Source of the DNA: Triatoma infestans
Lineage: Eukaryota > Arthropoda > Insecta > Hemiptera > Reduviidae
Length of the DNA stretch: 64,000 bases
Assembly (NCBI GenBank): GCA_011037195.1
Contig: JAAEAF010004988.1
Span: 30,787 to 94,786, forward strand
Direction: 5' to 3'
Numbering within the stretch: the first letter of the stretch is position 1; every line of letters begins with the position of its first letter. A model generated the notes under the pieces. That model was not told the DNA's origin and ran no database searches. It worked only from the letters and a program-made list of their open reading frames with translations. Positions 48,688 through 59,954 of the stretch are shown here, in pieces. The position numbers and the translations under genes were made by a program.

Positions 48688-50112
48688 AAGGCTATTTTAA
48701 TGTAACTTTTGCCTATTCCTAGTATATAGCCTGGGTCATATTTAAATATTAAGCTAAAATTAATAACAATTAGTAGTTTTTACTGAATTTTTAGTGAGTT
48801 TGTCAGTTCTGGACTGCAATAACTGTACCCATACTTAAGGCTATTTTAATGTAACTTTAGCCCTATTCCTAGTATATAGCCTAGGTCATATTTAAATATT
48901 AGGCTAAAATTAATAACAATTAGTAGTTTTTACTGAATTTTTATTAAGTTTGTTAGTTCTGGACTGCAATAACTCTACCCATACTTAAGGCTATTTTAAT
49001 GCAACTTTAGCCTATTCCCTAGTATATAGCCTGCGTCATATTTAAATATTAGGGCAAAATTAATGACAACTAGTAGTTTTTACTGAATTTTTAGTAAGTT
49101 TGTTAGTTCTGGACTGCAATAACTCTACCCATACTTAAGGCTATTTTAATGCAACTTTAGCCTATTCCTAGTATATAGCCTGCGTCATATTTAAATATTA
49201 GGGCAAAATTAATGACAACTAGTAGTTTTTACTGAATTTTTATTAAGTTTGTTAGTTCTGGACTGCAATAACTCTACCCATACTTAAGGCTATTTTAATG
49301 CAACTTTTAGCCTATTCCCTAGTATATAGCCTGCGTCATATTTAAATATTAGGGCAAAATTAATGACAACTAGTAGTTTTTACAGAATTTTTAGTAAGTT
49401 TGTTAGTTCTGACTGCAATAACTCTGCCCATACTTAAGGCTATTTTAATGCAACTTTAGCCTATTCCCTAGTATATAGCCTGCGTCATATTTAAATATTA
49501 GGGCAAAATTAATGACAACTAGTAGTTTTTACTGAATTTTTATTAAGTTTGTTAGTTCTGGACTGCAATAACTCTACCCATACTTAAGGCTATTTTAATG
49601 CAACTTTAGCGTATTCCCTAGTATATAGCCTGCGTCATATTTAAATATTAGGGCAAAATTAATGACAACTAGTAGTTTTTACTGAATTTTTATTAAGTTT
49701 GTTAGTTCTGGACTGCAATAACTCTACCCATACTTAAGGCTATTTTAATGCAACTTTAGCGTATTCCCTAGTATATAGCCTGCGTCATATTTAAATATTA
49801 GGGCAAAATTAATGACAACTAGTAGTTTTTACAGAATTTTTAGTAAGTTTGTCAGATCTGGACTGCCATAACTCTGCCCATACTTAAGGCTATTTTAATG
49901 CAACTTTAGCGTATTCCCTAGTATATAGCCTGCGTCATATTTAAATATTAGGGCAAAATTAATGACAACTAGTAGTTTTTACAGAATTTTTATTAAGTTT
50001 GTCAGTTCTGACTGCAATAACTCTGCCCATACTTAAGGCTATTTTAATGTAACTTTAGCCCTATTCCTAGTATATAGCCTGAGTCATATTTAAATATTAG
50101 GGCAAAATTATA
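48688..50112. repeat. 150-bp satellite array, about 9.5 units
   Basis: AAGGCTATTTTAATG recurs at 48688, 48837, 48987, 49137, 49286, 49436, 49586, 49736, 49886 and 50035, so units are 149-150 bp. Each holds CCTAGTATATAGCCTG, CATATTTAAATATTAGG and TAGTAGTTTTTACTGAATTT. Variants TTAGTAAG and TTATTAAG alternate in the left part, which suggests a two-unit higher-order step. The outer units at both ends are the most diverged. It is unrelated to the 170-bp satellite. Confidence 0.95.
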
Positions 50113-50569
50113 GATTAATAGAAATATAAGAATAATAATTTTGTTTGTATTGTAGTTGCTGTTACATAAACACCTAAACGAAAGGTTATAATTTTTTTTT
50201 TTTTGTCTGTCTGTGTGTGTGTATGTACATCTCTGGACCTAGATTCCGTATTAATTAGTGTTGGTGGGCGGGTGGGTGGGGAGGGTTTAGTCACTTCCTG
50301 ACTAGTTTTTTTTTATGATAGTACTAATGTTATTAATTGTCATAATGATAGTCCTATTTTTTTTTTTATTGAATTTTTCAATGATAAAAAAAATATTAGT
50401 AATAAAATGTAATAATAATCCTAATAATTGACCATAAACATTTTTTATTGAACTAGGTCAGTTATTGTGCAGATATCCTGTGTGTTGAACTGGTCTGAAA
50501 TTTATTTTATTTTAATATTTTTTTTTTTTCGTTCAATGTCATTCTCCTATTAATTTTCAAAATTATGAT
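50113..50569. other. AT-rich spacer, nothing recognised
   Basis: T-runs near 50189 and 50520; GGTGGGCGGGTGGGTGGGG near 50263. No gene. Confidence 0.4.
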
Positions 50570-51575
50570 TTTACCTGGAAATGCGTAATATTTTGGGGTT
50601 CCCGTTGAATACAGAAAAAATGAAATGTTTTTAGCCAATTGTCTGCATGTTTGTGCGTGTGTATAACAGAATATCTCAAAAATCAAAAGTCAAGTAGAAA
50701 GCTCAAGGCTTTGGTATTTCATTTATGGGCACTACCACCGCGCATCAGACAGGAAGATTTTGGGCAAAATCCATTAACCGGAAGTGCAAGCTTACAGAAT
50801 ATGTTTTTGAGTTTTTTACTTCCTCTTACTCCTAGTACTTACTCGTAGTACTTACTCCTAGTAGGAGGAAGTATTGTAATCGTGTCAAATAGTCGATATC
50901 GAGTATTCACCGGAAATATCCTTCTTAAAGTCCTTCAGTCTAAAGGGTTTTTTTTTTTTAAATGGTCTGTGTGTGTGTATTTATGTATGTATGTATCTGA
51001 ACAGCATAGCTCAAAAATGAAAAACCGTAGAAAGTTGAAACTTGATATTCCGTTATCATGGGATCTGACAGTACGTTAACTGTCAAAATTCCTCAACCGG
51101 AAGTACCACTTTATGGTTTTTTTTTTTTTTTTTTTTTTTTTACTTATTACAATTTTCTAAAAAAATGACTCCGACGATTTTCTTCAAACTTCCGATATCT
51201 ACTACAAATACAAAGATCTACAACTTTTATTTAAAACATTTCTATGGGAACATTCATTTAAGGTCATTTTTGGGGGTAGGGGTGACGTTAGATTTTTCCC
51301 TAAAGTACTATTACAATTTATTATACAATTCTGTCATCTAAATAATATTAATTAGAATTAAATATGTTGTAGAAATTCTGAGTTTGAGAAAAATCGGATG
51401 ACCGGAAGTGCGTTTTTACTGAACAGTTTTTTTCAGTTTTTGTGAATTTTTCCATAAAAACACACGGCGAATTTCATTAAATTGGGCATAAAAACTATAA
51501 AGTTTGTTGTCAATTACAACTATAAAAAATGGAGTAAGAGAAATTTGTGTGAGTGTTTCACACCAGATTTTTTTT
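50570..51575 (+). repeat. EMR repeats (short diverged copy, then a full copy)
   Basis: The diverged left part at 50570-50815 ends in ACCGGAAGTGC (near 50776). The full copy from 50816 has an expanded left palindrome with three CCTAGTACTTACT-like units. ACCGGAAGT occurs near 51097 and 51400. The right end is GGAGTAAGAGAAATTTGTGT. Confidence 0.82.
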
Positions 51576-51589
51576 TAAAAAAAGAGAGG

Positions 51590-52330
51590 ACTGACACCTA
51601 GGTGGACCAAGCGAAACTCCACTAATATAGGACATTCTGCAAGAACGTGGACTTTGTCCTCTTTGGCTTTGCGATTACACTTTGAGCAGAATCCTATCAT
51701 TCGCCCAGCCCAGGGTGTAAAATTCAACACCAATAAATCCCCCTCACATTTTAAATAGCCATCGCAAATCGTTCAGCGGACATGTGCTTAAAAATACAAT
51801 CCGCATCAAATGAATAAAAAATCCCAACACTTAAGTCTAATTCTTTATAAAAGCAGAAATCTTGAAATTATTGTCCTGCAGGCATCGCAGATTCCATCTC
51901 TATGCGCTAATCTGATATTCCCTAATAGAACCCACAATTGCCCTTTTAAATAACATTAAATTAATTAGCAGAGAGTCCCAAAATAGCCCATTTTTTTGGG
52001 AATCAGAAAGTTGTGCGCTTGATGCTTGGAGGTGGCTGTAAGTTGTTTCTATGGCCCCCCTGATTAGGTTACAGAATTCAACCCTTGGGAAAATTACTGC
52101 ACATTAACAAAGAGATCAGAATTTTTTTAGCAACGCCGATTTGTATTTGCATCAAGCAGTCCAATAAAGGGCAGCCCATCCCGTTGCACCAGGTCCCTGG
52201 ATTTTATGTTGAGTTCATCGCGAGCATCTTTGAGTGAAGGAGACTTCGACAGATGCTGAAACGTCATCTCCAAGTCGGGATCGTTACATAAGGGGCAATA
52301 TGAGGCTGTCCAGGAGTCCTGGGCATGGGT
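51590..52330 (-). mobile_element. LINE C-terminal fragments with two zinc knuckles
   Basis: Minus strand: CPLCNDPDLEMTFQHLSKSP then SLKDARDELNIKSRD (52150-52330), and further on FCSKCNRKAKEDKVHVLAEC with PILVEFRLVHLGVSP (51600-51735). Two knuckles of different sequence suggest two adjoining LINE 3' ends. The frames between are closed. Confidence 0.68.
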
Positions 52331-53250
52331 ATGTGGCGTCACCATCGCCCACCCTTAGGAGTGCAATCAGCCTCTGGCTCTCCAGGTTGGGGAATCCCTC
52401 ACCTCGTCCAATCCTATCCTGATCCTTTCCCCTTACAGGGTTGCCTGTAAGTATCCTGGGTTACTGAACCCCTGTACTTGAGGCAATGGACAGGAACCAG
52501 TAGATGGGATCTGTAGATCCATCAGGCGTGCGATCTACGCGCTCGAGTCACGCTAGCTCGTTAGTGTTGAAATACTGAACTACGGGTGCAAGCACCAGTT
52601 TCCAAGCCAATTGCTTGCAATTGAGGTTGGATTCGTAGTGGCCGTGTTTTAACCAACAACTCCAATGACCGAGGTCATGAGTTGAGCGGGGAGACTCGCA
52701 ATATAAATTAAACCCCGGTGCCAGCCCGTAGCTGGAAGCGCATTTGCTGGGGGTGTGCGCGGTTCACCAGAGCCTGCTAGGGGGTGCCTTCCCTAGCTTC
52801 TGGGAGTGAAAAATGTGGCCACTTTGTGGGATCACTTGCGCGCTGGTTGAGCGTATCTCAACCTGCCCTTAAATGGGTCACACGGGGGTGTGCTTAACAC
52901 TTCCGCCATGGAGAGGTATTGCACTAACTGTCTCTCCATGGTGGTGACATCCTTCTCTTGTTTGCAACGGGGGACTGGTAAACCCGAAAGGATAAGTACG
53001 GTCCTAAAACTACCCCCCAGTACCAAGAGGAAAGGGGTATCACGGGAAGCATGTCCACGAGCCCCAAACAATGTGCCTCTGCCAGATAGTCGTGGACCAG
53101 TCAAGATTCGGAAGTTAGCCACCTTGATTCCCCTGGGCAGGTCCCCCAAAGATTCCATCTTTGGGCGTCGCAAGGGCCCTGTACCCTTCTGCCCTGGACG
53201 GCAGAAGGGGAGGCTTCTGAGGCTCACCCGCATTGACTGGTGACTAAATG
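52331..53250 (+). mobile_element. GC-richer retroelement 5'-end-like block, copy 1
   Basis: Begins GGTATGTGGCGTCACCATCG. An open frame at 52890-53243 (from an alternative start; ATG at 52908) reads MERYCTNCLSMVVTSFSCLQ and continues with basic, Pro-rich sequence. A second copy at 58705-59215 shares the same left end. The shared sharp left end and the start of an ORF suggest the 5' end and ORF1 start of a LINE; this is inference. Base composition is clearly unlike the AT-rich neighbours. Confidence 0.5.
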
Positions 53251-53664
53251 TAAGAGCGTCAGGTTGAGGGAGTAATAAACCACTAAGAGATAAGATGACG
53301 TATCCAAGAACAGTATCACTGTTAAGATAAATTGACGACTGAAAGGAAAAGGCAATGCCCAGAAATTAAAAAAAAAAAATTGATAACGGAAATACCTATA
53401 ATAGACCTAGTAATTTTGCTTAATACTGTCACATTATAAAAATGTAATTTTGATGTAAAATTAATGTACGCAACCATGTAATTTATGTTAGACTGTAATT
53501 ATTATTAAGTAATTATTTTGTTACAATCACTTTTATACTTGAGCAATTATAGTAATAAAATATTATAAATTTTATGTTATAATACCACTGTATTGCGTTC
53601 GTTGTCAAATATCAGCGAATTTCCTGAATAAAAGCAATTTGCTGTGAAACACTCACACATCTTG
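53251..53664. other. AT-rich spacer, nothing recognised
   Basis: No open frame or repeat apart from a short EMR right-end piece (GTGAAACACTCACACATC near 53644). Confidence 0.4.
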
Positions 53665-53787
53665 ATCCTATTTTTTTTTTTTTTTTCAGGCGGGCCCAAT
53701 GTCCAACTATCTAATCTGATAGCACCTACTTTGCTATAAATATTTTTTTAAGAAATATAAAATTTAGCAGTTATAAGGGGGAATCGA

Positions 53788-54936
53788 GCAGGGTAAGCGA
53801 TATGGTCATTCTACCATTTATCGTGAGATGCTTTTATGGATTCCCATTACAGGTTTCCCTTCTGATAGGAATTTGAAGACTTTTGTCTTTGGTCATTCCT
53901 ACAGGGTTAGGTTGCTTCTAGGGAAGATTGGTTAACCCTGAGTCCGTCTGGTGTGATTCCTGAGAATTATCTCCGATGCTACACGGACGGTTCCAGGATG
54001 GATGGTAGGTCTGGGGCTGCCGTCTGTTTTGAGACGGGAGATCATTTGGTAGCGCCTCTTGGTGAGTGGGCCACCGTTTTCCAGGCTGAGGTTTATGCAA
54101 TTCTTTGCTGTATTTTGGATGAGAGGGTGCGTAACACTAATTTAAAGGGTGTTTGTATCTGCTCGGATAGCCAGGCTGCGTTGAAGGCGCTTAATTCATG
54201 TGTCTTCACTTCCAGATTGGTGTTGGAATGTTCTAGAAGACTGGAAGATCTTTCTTCATTAAAGGATGTGCTTCTGGTCTGGGTTCCAGGTCATATGGGA
54301 ATCTTTGGGAATGAGGAGGTGGATAGGTTTGCCAAATTAGGTGCCTCTCTCCCTTTCATTGGTCCAGAGCCTGCTCTTGGTGTGTCTTCTGGCACATGTT
54401 TGTCGGGCTTTCAGACGTGGATGACCTCACAGCACTCATCCTTATGGATGAGTGCAGTGGGTTGTCGGCAGTCTAAAATGCTCATTGGGGGCCCAGACGG
54501 AGCTTTGAGTAGCGGGGTCCGATGTCTTTCACGGACCTCCCTCAGACATCTGGTTGGATTCCTCACTGGGCATTGTGGTTTAAGAAGACATCTCTATATA
54601 ATGGGACTCGTGCCTGACCCCTTTTGTAGAGTTTGTGAGACTGAGGAGGAAACACCCATGCATCTGATGACGAATTGTTTGGGTTGTGAGAAGATTAGGT
54701 TTAGGACCTTCGGCCGGAATAGGATATCGGTAGAGGATCTTAAGCTGTGTCCTTTTAAGGTTTTGGTCCGATTTGTTCGGTCTGTGGTGAAACTTAGATG
54801 GTTAAAACCTGGGCCTGGATTTTCATTCTAGTCCCAGTGGTTGTTATTCTTTAGGAGTAGCTATATGGGACCTGGGAAGCTTTGGATAGCGTAGGGTTTG
54901 CCCTCCCCTTCTGCGAATAATAATAATAATAATAAT
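53788..54936 (+). mobile_element. LINE-I copy D, best-preserved 3' end, 13-bp target-site duplication
   Basis: 5'-truncated copy from the connection region (CAGGGTAAGCGATATGG) to a 3' end with GTAGCTATATGGGACC and an (AAT)n tail. AAGGGGGAATCGA flanks it at 53775-53787 and 54937-54949. The TAA-repeat tail together with an RNase H domain points to the I clade. It is the youngest-looking copy here, with an unbroken RNase H to C-terminus. Confidence 0.92.
53953..54831 (+). CDS. LINE-I ORF2 C-terminus: RNase H and zinc knuckle, intact frame
   Basis: An unbroken 292-codon frame, part of a LINE ORF2. RNase HI catalytic residues are all present: Asp in CYTDGSRMDGRSGAAV, Glu in FQAEVYAILCC, Asp in CSDSQAALKAL and Asp in EEVDRFAKLGA; VLLVWVPGHMGIFGN carries the conserved His. 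The domain fills about residues 10-145. A C-terminal CRVCETEEETPMHLMTNC knuckle follows near 235-250. RNase H removes the RNA strand during target-primed reverse transcription. RT and endonuclease are missing, so this copy cannot move by itself. The first codon is arbitrary, because the frame is open further upstream. Confidence 0.85.
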   Translation: MIPENYLRCYTDGSRMDGRSGAAVCFETGDHLVAPLGEWATVFQAEVYAILCCILDERVRNTNLKGVCICSDSQAALKALNSCVFTSRLVLECSRRLEDLSSLKDVLLVWVPGHMGIFGNEEVDRFAKLGASLPFIGPEPALGVSSGTCLSGFQTWMTSQHSSLWMSAVGCRQSKMLIGGPDGALSSGVRCLSRTSLRHLVGFLTGHCGLRRHLYIMGLVPDPFCRVCETEEETPMHLMTNCLGCEKIRFRTFGRNRISVEDLKLCPFKVLVRFVRSVVKLRWLKPGPGFSF

Positions 54937-55194
54937 AAGGGGGAATCGAACTGCGGACTTCCCATTTACAAATCCGTGCTCATAACCACTACACCAACAC
55001 CTGCCCCATACTTATAGAAATGCTGCTCCATATTTGCAGAAAATATAATGCAATCATTGTCCCCAAATACCCGTTTTTATCAGTTTTTTTTTTTTTTTTA
55101 ACTGATGGCAGTATAATTAAGGTGTAATCAAAAATTAATTTTTTTTTTTTAAAAATGTCCTCTTTTTTGTCTTTCTTTTTGGCAACCCCAGCCT

Positions 55195-55920
55195 AAGATT
55201 ATTATTATTATTCAAAGAAGGGGAGGGCGAAACCCTACGCTATCAAAAGTCTCCCTGGGCCCATATAGCTACCCCAAAAAAAATAACAAAAGTACAAAAG
55301 TCCAGGCCAGGATTTTACCCACCTAAGTTTTACCATAGTCCGAACAAATCGGACCATAACCTTGAAAGAACATAGCTTAAGCTCTTCTATTGATATCGTA
55401 TTTCGGCCAAAGGTCCTGAACCTAATCTCCTCACAGCCCAAACAATCCGTCATGAGATGTATGGGTATTTCCTCCTCCGTCTCACAGACTATTCAAAATG
55501 GGGTTGAGCCCCATTGTATAAAGATGTCTCCTTAAACCACAATGCCCTGTGAGGAAACCAACCAGATACCTGTGGGAGGTCCGTTAAAGACTCAGGACCC
55601 CCTAACTTAAAGCTCTACCCGGACCCCCAGTGAGCATTTTAGACTGCCGACAACCTACTCTACTCATCCTTGAAGGATGAGTGATATGAGACTGTCTATG
55701 ACTGGAAGCCTGGACAGATATGTGCCAAAAGACACACCAACAGCAGGCTTGGGACCAATGAAGGAAGAGAGGCTCCCAATTTGGCAAACCTATTCCACCT
55801 CCTCATTCCCAAAAATTCGCCAGTCCTATGGTTAATATAGAGTTGATGGCCGGATAGGGGGGGCATAGGGAATTTTTTTGGGAGATGAGAGGATAGGTTT
55901 GCCAAATTAAGCGCCTTCTA
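55195..55920 (-). mobile_element. LINE-I copy E fragment
   Basis: Minus-strand RNase H end (EFLGMRRWNRFAKLGASLPS), a deleted middle, then a knuckle region and LGCEEIRFRTFGRNTISIEE. The 3' end lies at the left with an AATAATAATAAT tail (55196-55213). Frameshifts abound. Confidence 0.82.
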
Positions 55921-56671
55921 AACTCAATTTTACAGAATGGGGCTTTTGAGGTTTTTTTGGGGAAGGGAGATTTTTTCGCAAAACGGTTACAAAGATTTTT
56001 TTAAAATCTAGAATTACTAGCTGCTGCATAGATAAAAACGTATCACTCTTTTATTTGAAATATTTTTCTTAAAAAAATGGACTTTAGGTAAGCTTAATAT
56101 GTTGAGGGGGGGGGGGGGGTCCTGACAGTTTGTTAAATTTAAATTTAAAAATATACCTCAAATCATGTACTTCTGGTGGAAATAGTATTTTCGGATATTT
56201 AAACACGATTGCAATACTTCCTCTTCACTAGATGTTACAATTTGCAGTAAGAGGAGGACATCTGTCTGTCTGTTTACTTATTGCATCATTTTTATCCATT
56301 ATTTTCATATTTAACCTTAATTACATCTTTCATGAGTTTGAATTCAAGAATGGGGACATTCTAACGGTCCGTTAAGTTTATGTATTTGTACTCACCCCAC
56401 CCTTACAAATGATTATTATCTAAAAAATTTGTTAGAGACACAAAAATATAGAGATAAGAGTTTTGAAAAAAAAAATCATTTTATTCTATCCGTGCCAGGG
56501 GATGCATGCTTATATTATATTCTCTTACATTGTAAGAGAAAGTAACTTTTTCATAAAAAAGGTTTCATGGTATTTTGGCCACAAATTAATAAATTCTTAT
56601 TAATTTTATATAGACGATAGAATCGTATTAATATAATTGAAATGTTACTTTAGGGGAAAAGAGCCTAACCC
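55921..56671. other. Diverged EMR pieces and AT-rich DNA, no gene
   Basis: EMR-like module at 55930-56240 with a 14-G run near 56106 and a left-end-like piece at 56195-56250. The rest is not recognised. Confidence 0.4.
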
Positions 56672-58258
56672 ATTTCCATCGCGAGATGCTTATAAAGATT
56701 CCCCTATCACAGATTTTCTTCCTTTTTATAGAATGTTGAAGAACTTATGGTTTCAATAATTCTTACAACATCCAGGAAAGATTAGGTCCGTCTAGTGTGA
56801 TATCTGATAATTACCACTGGTGTTATATGGGAGGGTTCCAGAATGGATGGTAGTTTTGGAGTTGCGATATACATATTTTGAGGCCGCAAAATCACTTGGC
56901 AATATATGTTGGGTAGGAATTGGACCACCCAACTTTTCCAGTACTGAAGTTTATGATTAATGAAAATGTGGGTGGGGTCCGCAATACTGGATAATATCCG
57001 GTATTTTATCCGTGCTTAGCATGTATATTGGTTTTGTTTCTGATCGGTTTCGAATTTTCATCCATCGTCAGAGCAAATTCACCAAGTTCGTGTAAAGATT
57101 TCACTTCAACGTAATGTTTCTGTTACCCTCACACTTGTTGGTTGTATATATTATGTGGTTATACATATATATACAACCAATATATATATATGTGGATGTA
57201 CATATATACAACCAACAAGGAGAGTCTTACAGAAACATTTCTTTGAAGTGGACTCTACACGAACATGGTGAATTTGCTCTGACAATGGATGAAAATCCGA
57301 AACCGGTCAGGAACAAAACCAATATGCATGCTACGACGGATAAAATACCGAACTTATGATTTCTTTGTTGTATTTTGGAAGAGAGGGTATGGAACACTAA
57401 CTAAAGTTCATGTGTCCTTCACTTCCAGGTTGGTGGATTGAATGTTCTAAAAAAGACTGGAAGAGCTTTCTTCTTCTTGAAGGATGGATGTACTTCCTAG
57501 CTCTACGCTAATCCAAAACCTCACTGGGTCCCCATATAGCTACCCCCAAAAAAAACAACAACAAACCGGGTCTGTTATGTGCCCAGTTTCGGATCGGAGG
57601 TACCCAGGTCGTATGGAATGAGGAAAGGTGGATAGATTTGCCAAATTATTGCACATCTCTCCCTTTCATTGGTGTGTCTTCAAGGACATGCCTGTCAAGC
57701 TTCCCTAGTCATGGATAGCTTCACAGTAATCATCCTCCCTATGGATGTGCTCAGTGGGTTGTTGTCGACAGTCTAAGTTGCTCATTCGGCGGTCCGTGAG
57801 AGGGCTATTAAAGAGACGTTGCTGTGTCTTTCACGGAACTCTCTTAGGCATTTGGTTGGATCCCTTACTGGGGGGGGGCATTGTGGTTAAAGGAGAACTT
57901 CTACGTAATGAGGCTCATGCCGGGGACGCCTTTTGTAAGAGTCTGTGAGACAGAGGAAGAAAGCCTATCAATCTTATGAGAGATTTCTTGGATTGTAAGG
58001 AAATTACGTTCAGGACATTTCGTCGGAACAGGATATCTGTGGAAGAGCTTAGGGGCTATTTTCCTTTTAAGGTTATTGTCCGATTTGTTCGGACTGCGGT
58101 GAATCTCAAGATGTGATTAGACCCAGGTCTGGATATTTGTTCTAGACCCGGTTTGTTGTTTTTTTTGGGGGTAGCTATATGGGGACCCAGTGGGGTTTGG
58201 ATTAGCGTAGAGCTTGGTCCTTCCCCACAGGCAAATAATGATAATAACAATAATAATA
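56672..58258 (+). mobile_element. LINE-I copy F, decayed, interrupted by HpB
   Basis: Shows the connection region (ATCGCGAGATGCTTATAAAG), pieces of RNase H, then GGCATTTGGTTGGATCCC and the knuckle region, ending in GGGTAGCTATATGGGG and an (AATAAT)n tail. An HpB element (56959-57353) lies within the RNase H region. Many small insertions and deletions close the frame. Confidence 0.82.
56959..57353 (-). mobile_element. HpB hairpin element, full copy with 8-bp target-site duplication
   Basis: Arms of roughly 170 nt pair: CGGTATTTTATCCG, ATCGGTTTCGAATTTTCATC, AGAGCAAATTCACCA and their complements, around a TA-rich loop. An extra 40 nt is present on the left only. TTATGATT flanks the element at 56951-56958 and 57354-57361. 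Related arms occur at 30185 and 59955-60760. Confidence 0.83.
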
Positions 58259-58261
58259 AAA

Positions 58262-58341
58262 TAATAATAATAACGTCACCCCACTTCCTCCAAAAACCCC
58301 CTTAAATGACTTCTTTTCCTGGAGAAATTTTCAAATCAAAG
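58262..58341 (-). repeat. EMR repeat fragment, target of an HpA insertion
   Basis: CCTCCAAAAACCCCCTTAAA and TTTTCAAATCAAAGTTGTAG; EMR sequence resumes after the HpA copy at 58668 (ATGTGTAGTTGATAAAC). Confidence 0.7.
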
Positions 58342-58355
58342 TTGTAGCTCTTTAT

Positions 58356-58653
58356 CAGAGACATTTTCCGTGATAGCCTGCTTCATTTTGTGGTCATCGA
58401 CCGGTTTCGGGCGTTCGCCCATCTTCAGGATGCGTTTGTCAGACAGTGTGAAACACAGACTTGCACAGAGCAAATTCAATTTACACACTCGAATGTGACT
58501 TTGCTCTGTGCAAGTCTGTGTTATCACACTGTCTGACAAACGCATCCTGAAGATGGGCGAACGCCGAAACCGGCGATGACCACAAAATGAAGCAGGCTAT
58601 CACGGAAAATATCTCTGATGCTTTCCAGCTCTGTGGAACCACCGCCACAACAA
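58356..58653 (+). mobile_element. HpA hairpin element, full copy with 14-bp target-site duplication
   Basis: Starts CAGAGACATTTTCCGTGATA. Arms pair over more than 110 nt around a TTACACACTCGAATGTG loop, and the one-sided tail is GCTCTGTGGAACCACCGCCA then CAACAA. TTGTAGCTCTTTAT (58342-58355) is repeated as TTGTCGCTCTTTAT (58654-58667). Confidence 0.88.
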
Positions 58654-58704
58654 TTGTCGCTCTTTATATGTGTAGTTGATAAACAAGTTTAAGATACGGG
58701 GCGG

Positions 58705-59215
58705 GGTATGTGGCGTCACTATCGCCCACCCTTCGGAGTGCAATCAGCCTCTGGCTCCCCAGGTTGGGGAATCCCTCACCCCGACCAATCCTATCCTGAT
58801 CCTTTCCCTTGCACGGTTGCCTGTAAGTATCCTGGGTTACTGAACCTCTGTGCTTGAGGCTATGGACAGGAATCAGTAGATCCATCGGGCGTAGGATCAG
58901 TCACGCTAGCCCGTTAGAGTTGAAATACTGAACTACCAGTTTCCAAGCCAATTGCTTGCAATTGAGGTGCGATCTAGCTTCTGGGAGTGAAATGTGACCA
59001 CTTTGTGGGATCACTTTGCGCGCTGGTTTAGCGTATCTCAACCTGCCCTTAAATGGGTCAAACGGGGGTGTGCTTAGACACTTCCGCCATGGAGAGGTAT
59101 TGCACTAACTGTCTCTCCATGGTGGTGACATCCTTCTCTTGTTTGCAACGGGGGACTGGTAATCCCGAAAGTATAGGTGCGATCTATAAACTATCCCCCA
59201 GTATACCAAGTTTAA
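58705..59215 (+). mobile_element. GC-richer retroelement 5'-end-like block, copy 2 (shortened)
   Basis: Same left end as 52331 (GGTATGTGGCGTCACTATCG) with an internal deletion, then the same MERYCTNCLSMVVTSFSCLQ frame (ATG at 59089). Homology ends at CCCAGTATACCAAG, close to where copy 1 reads CCCAGTACCAAG. Confidence 0.5.
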
Positions 59216-59954
59216 AGAAGTTGTTTTCGAAAAAATTCCAAAATGTTTTAGAACCACACATTGTACTGAAATGTTGTAAAACAAGAATAAATGTACGATA
59301 TCATTTCTTTTTAAGTTTCATCATTTCTTTTAAGAACCTTGATTTTATTTCAATTTCCTGATATGGAAAAAAAATTGATTTATTTTATGAAAATCTAGTA
59401 AAGTTATTAAACATTTCTTTTTTTTTAAAAAAAAAAAAGTTTGTACAAGAAGAGGTGGCCTACTACTTACTAATGGAGATGCAATTAAAGAAACTGCAGA
59501 CACGCTTAATAATGCATTTCAAGGTCCACCAGTAATATGGAAAAAAGTAATTTGCAAACATTATTGATACGCAAATTATTTCAAAATAGTATTTATACTA
59601 ATGTTATAGTAAATATTAAAAATAATTGATACAATATATGGGAAGGCTACGCCCCCTGTACCCCTTTCACAGTCTTTTCATCAGCCAATTATATCTTGAC
59701 ATTGACAAACCATTTGAACCTTGTACACTCTCTAATTTACTTTCTCCTTATTATCACTCACAACTGAGTTTTCCACCTGAAGATATATATATATATATAG
59801 TATATATTTAAGTGATAGAAGATCTGATGCAGTAAACATTCCACTTTTAAAGGAAATGGAAAAAAAAAATATGGTGTAAAACTCTTACAAAACATATTCT
59901 TACTGCAGCAGTTTACAAAATTCTGATTCGACAAATTTTATTGAATATGTGTGG
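59216..59954. other. AT-rich region with a small LINE-like frame
   Basis: Around 59450-59530 one frame reads RGGLLLTNGDAIKETADTLN then NAFQGPP, like the segment before RT in LINE ORF2. A (TA)n patch lies near 59784-59800. No host gene is seen. Confidence 0.4.

Larger units (their letters stand above)
53665..55015 (-). mobile_element. SINE2 copy split by LINE-I copy D
   Basis: SINE2 3' part at 53676-53776 (CAGGCGGGCCCAATGTCC) and its tRNA-like head at 54950-55015 (reverse of GGTGTTGGTGTAGTGGTT), with the LINE between. Removing the LINE and one 13-bp repeat restores the SINE2 order. Confidence 0.88.

Noticed and set aside
48688..50112. A CRISPR-like array
   Set aside because: The whole 150-bp unit repeats head to tail with no unique spacers, in a eukaryotic window; it is satellite DNA.
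52832..53233. A minus-strand 133-codon frame in the GC-richer block
   Set aside because: The plus-strand frame is shared in register with the second copy at 59089, while the minus-strand frame is not conserved.
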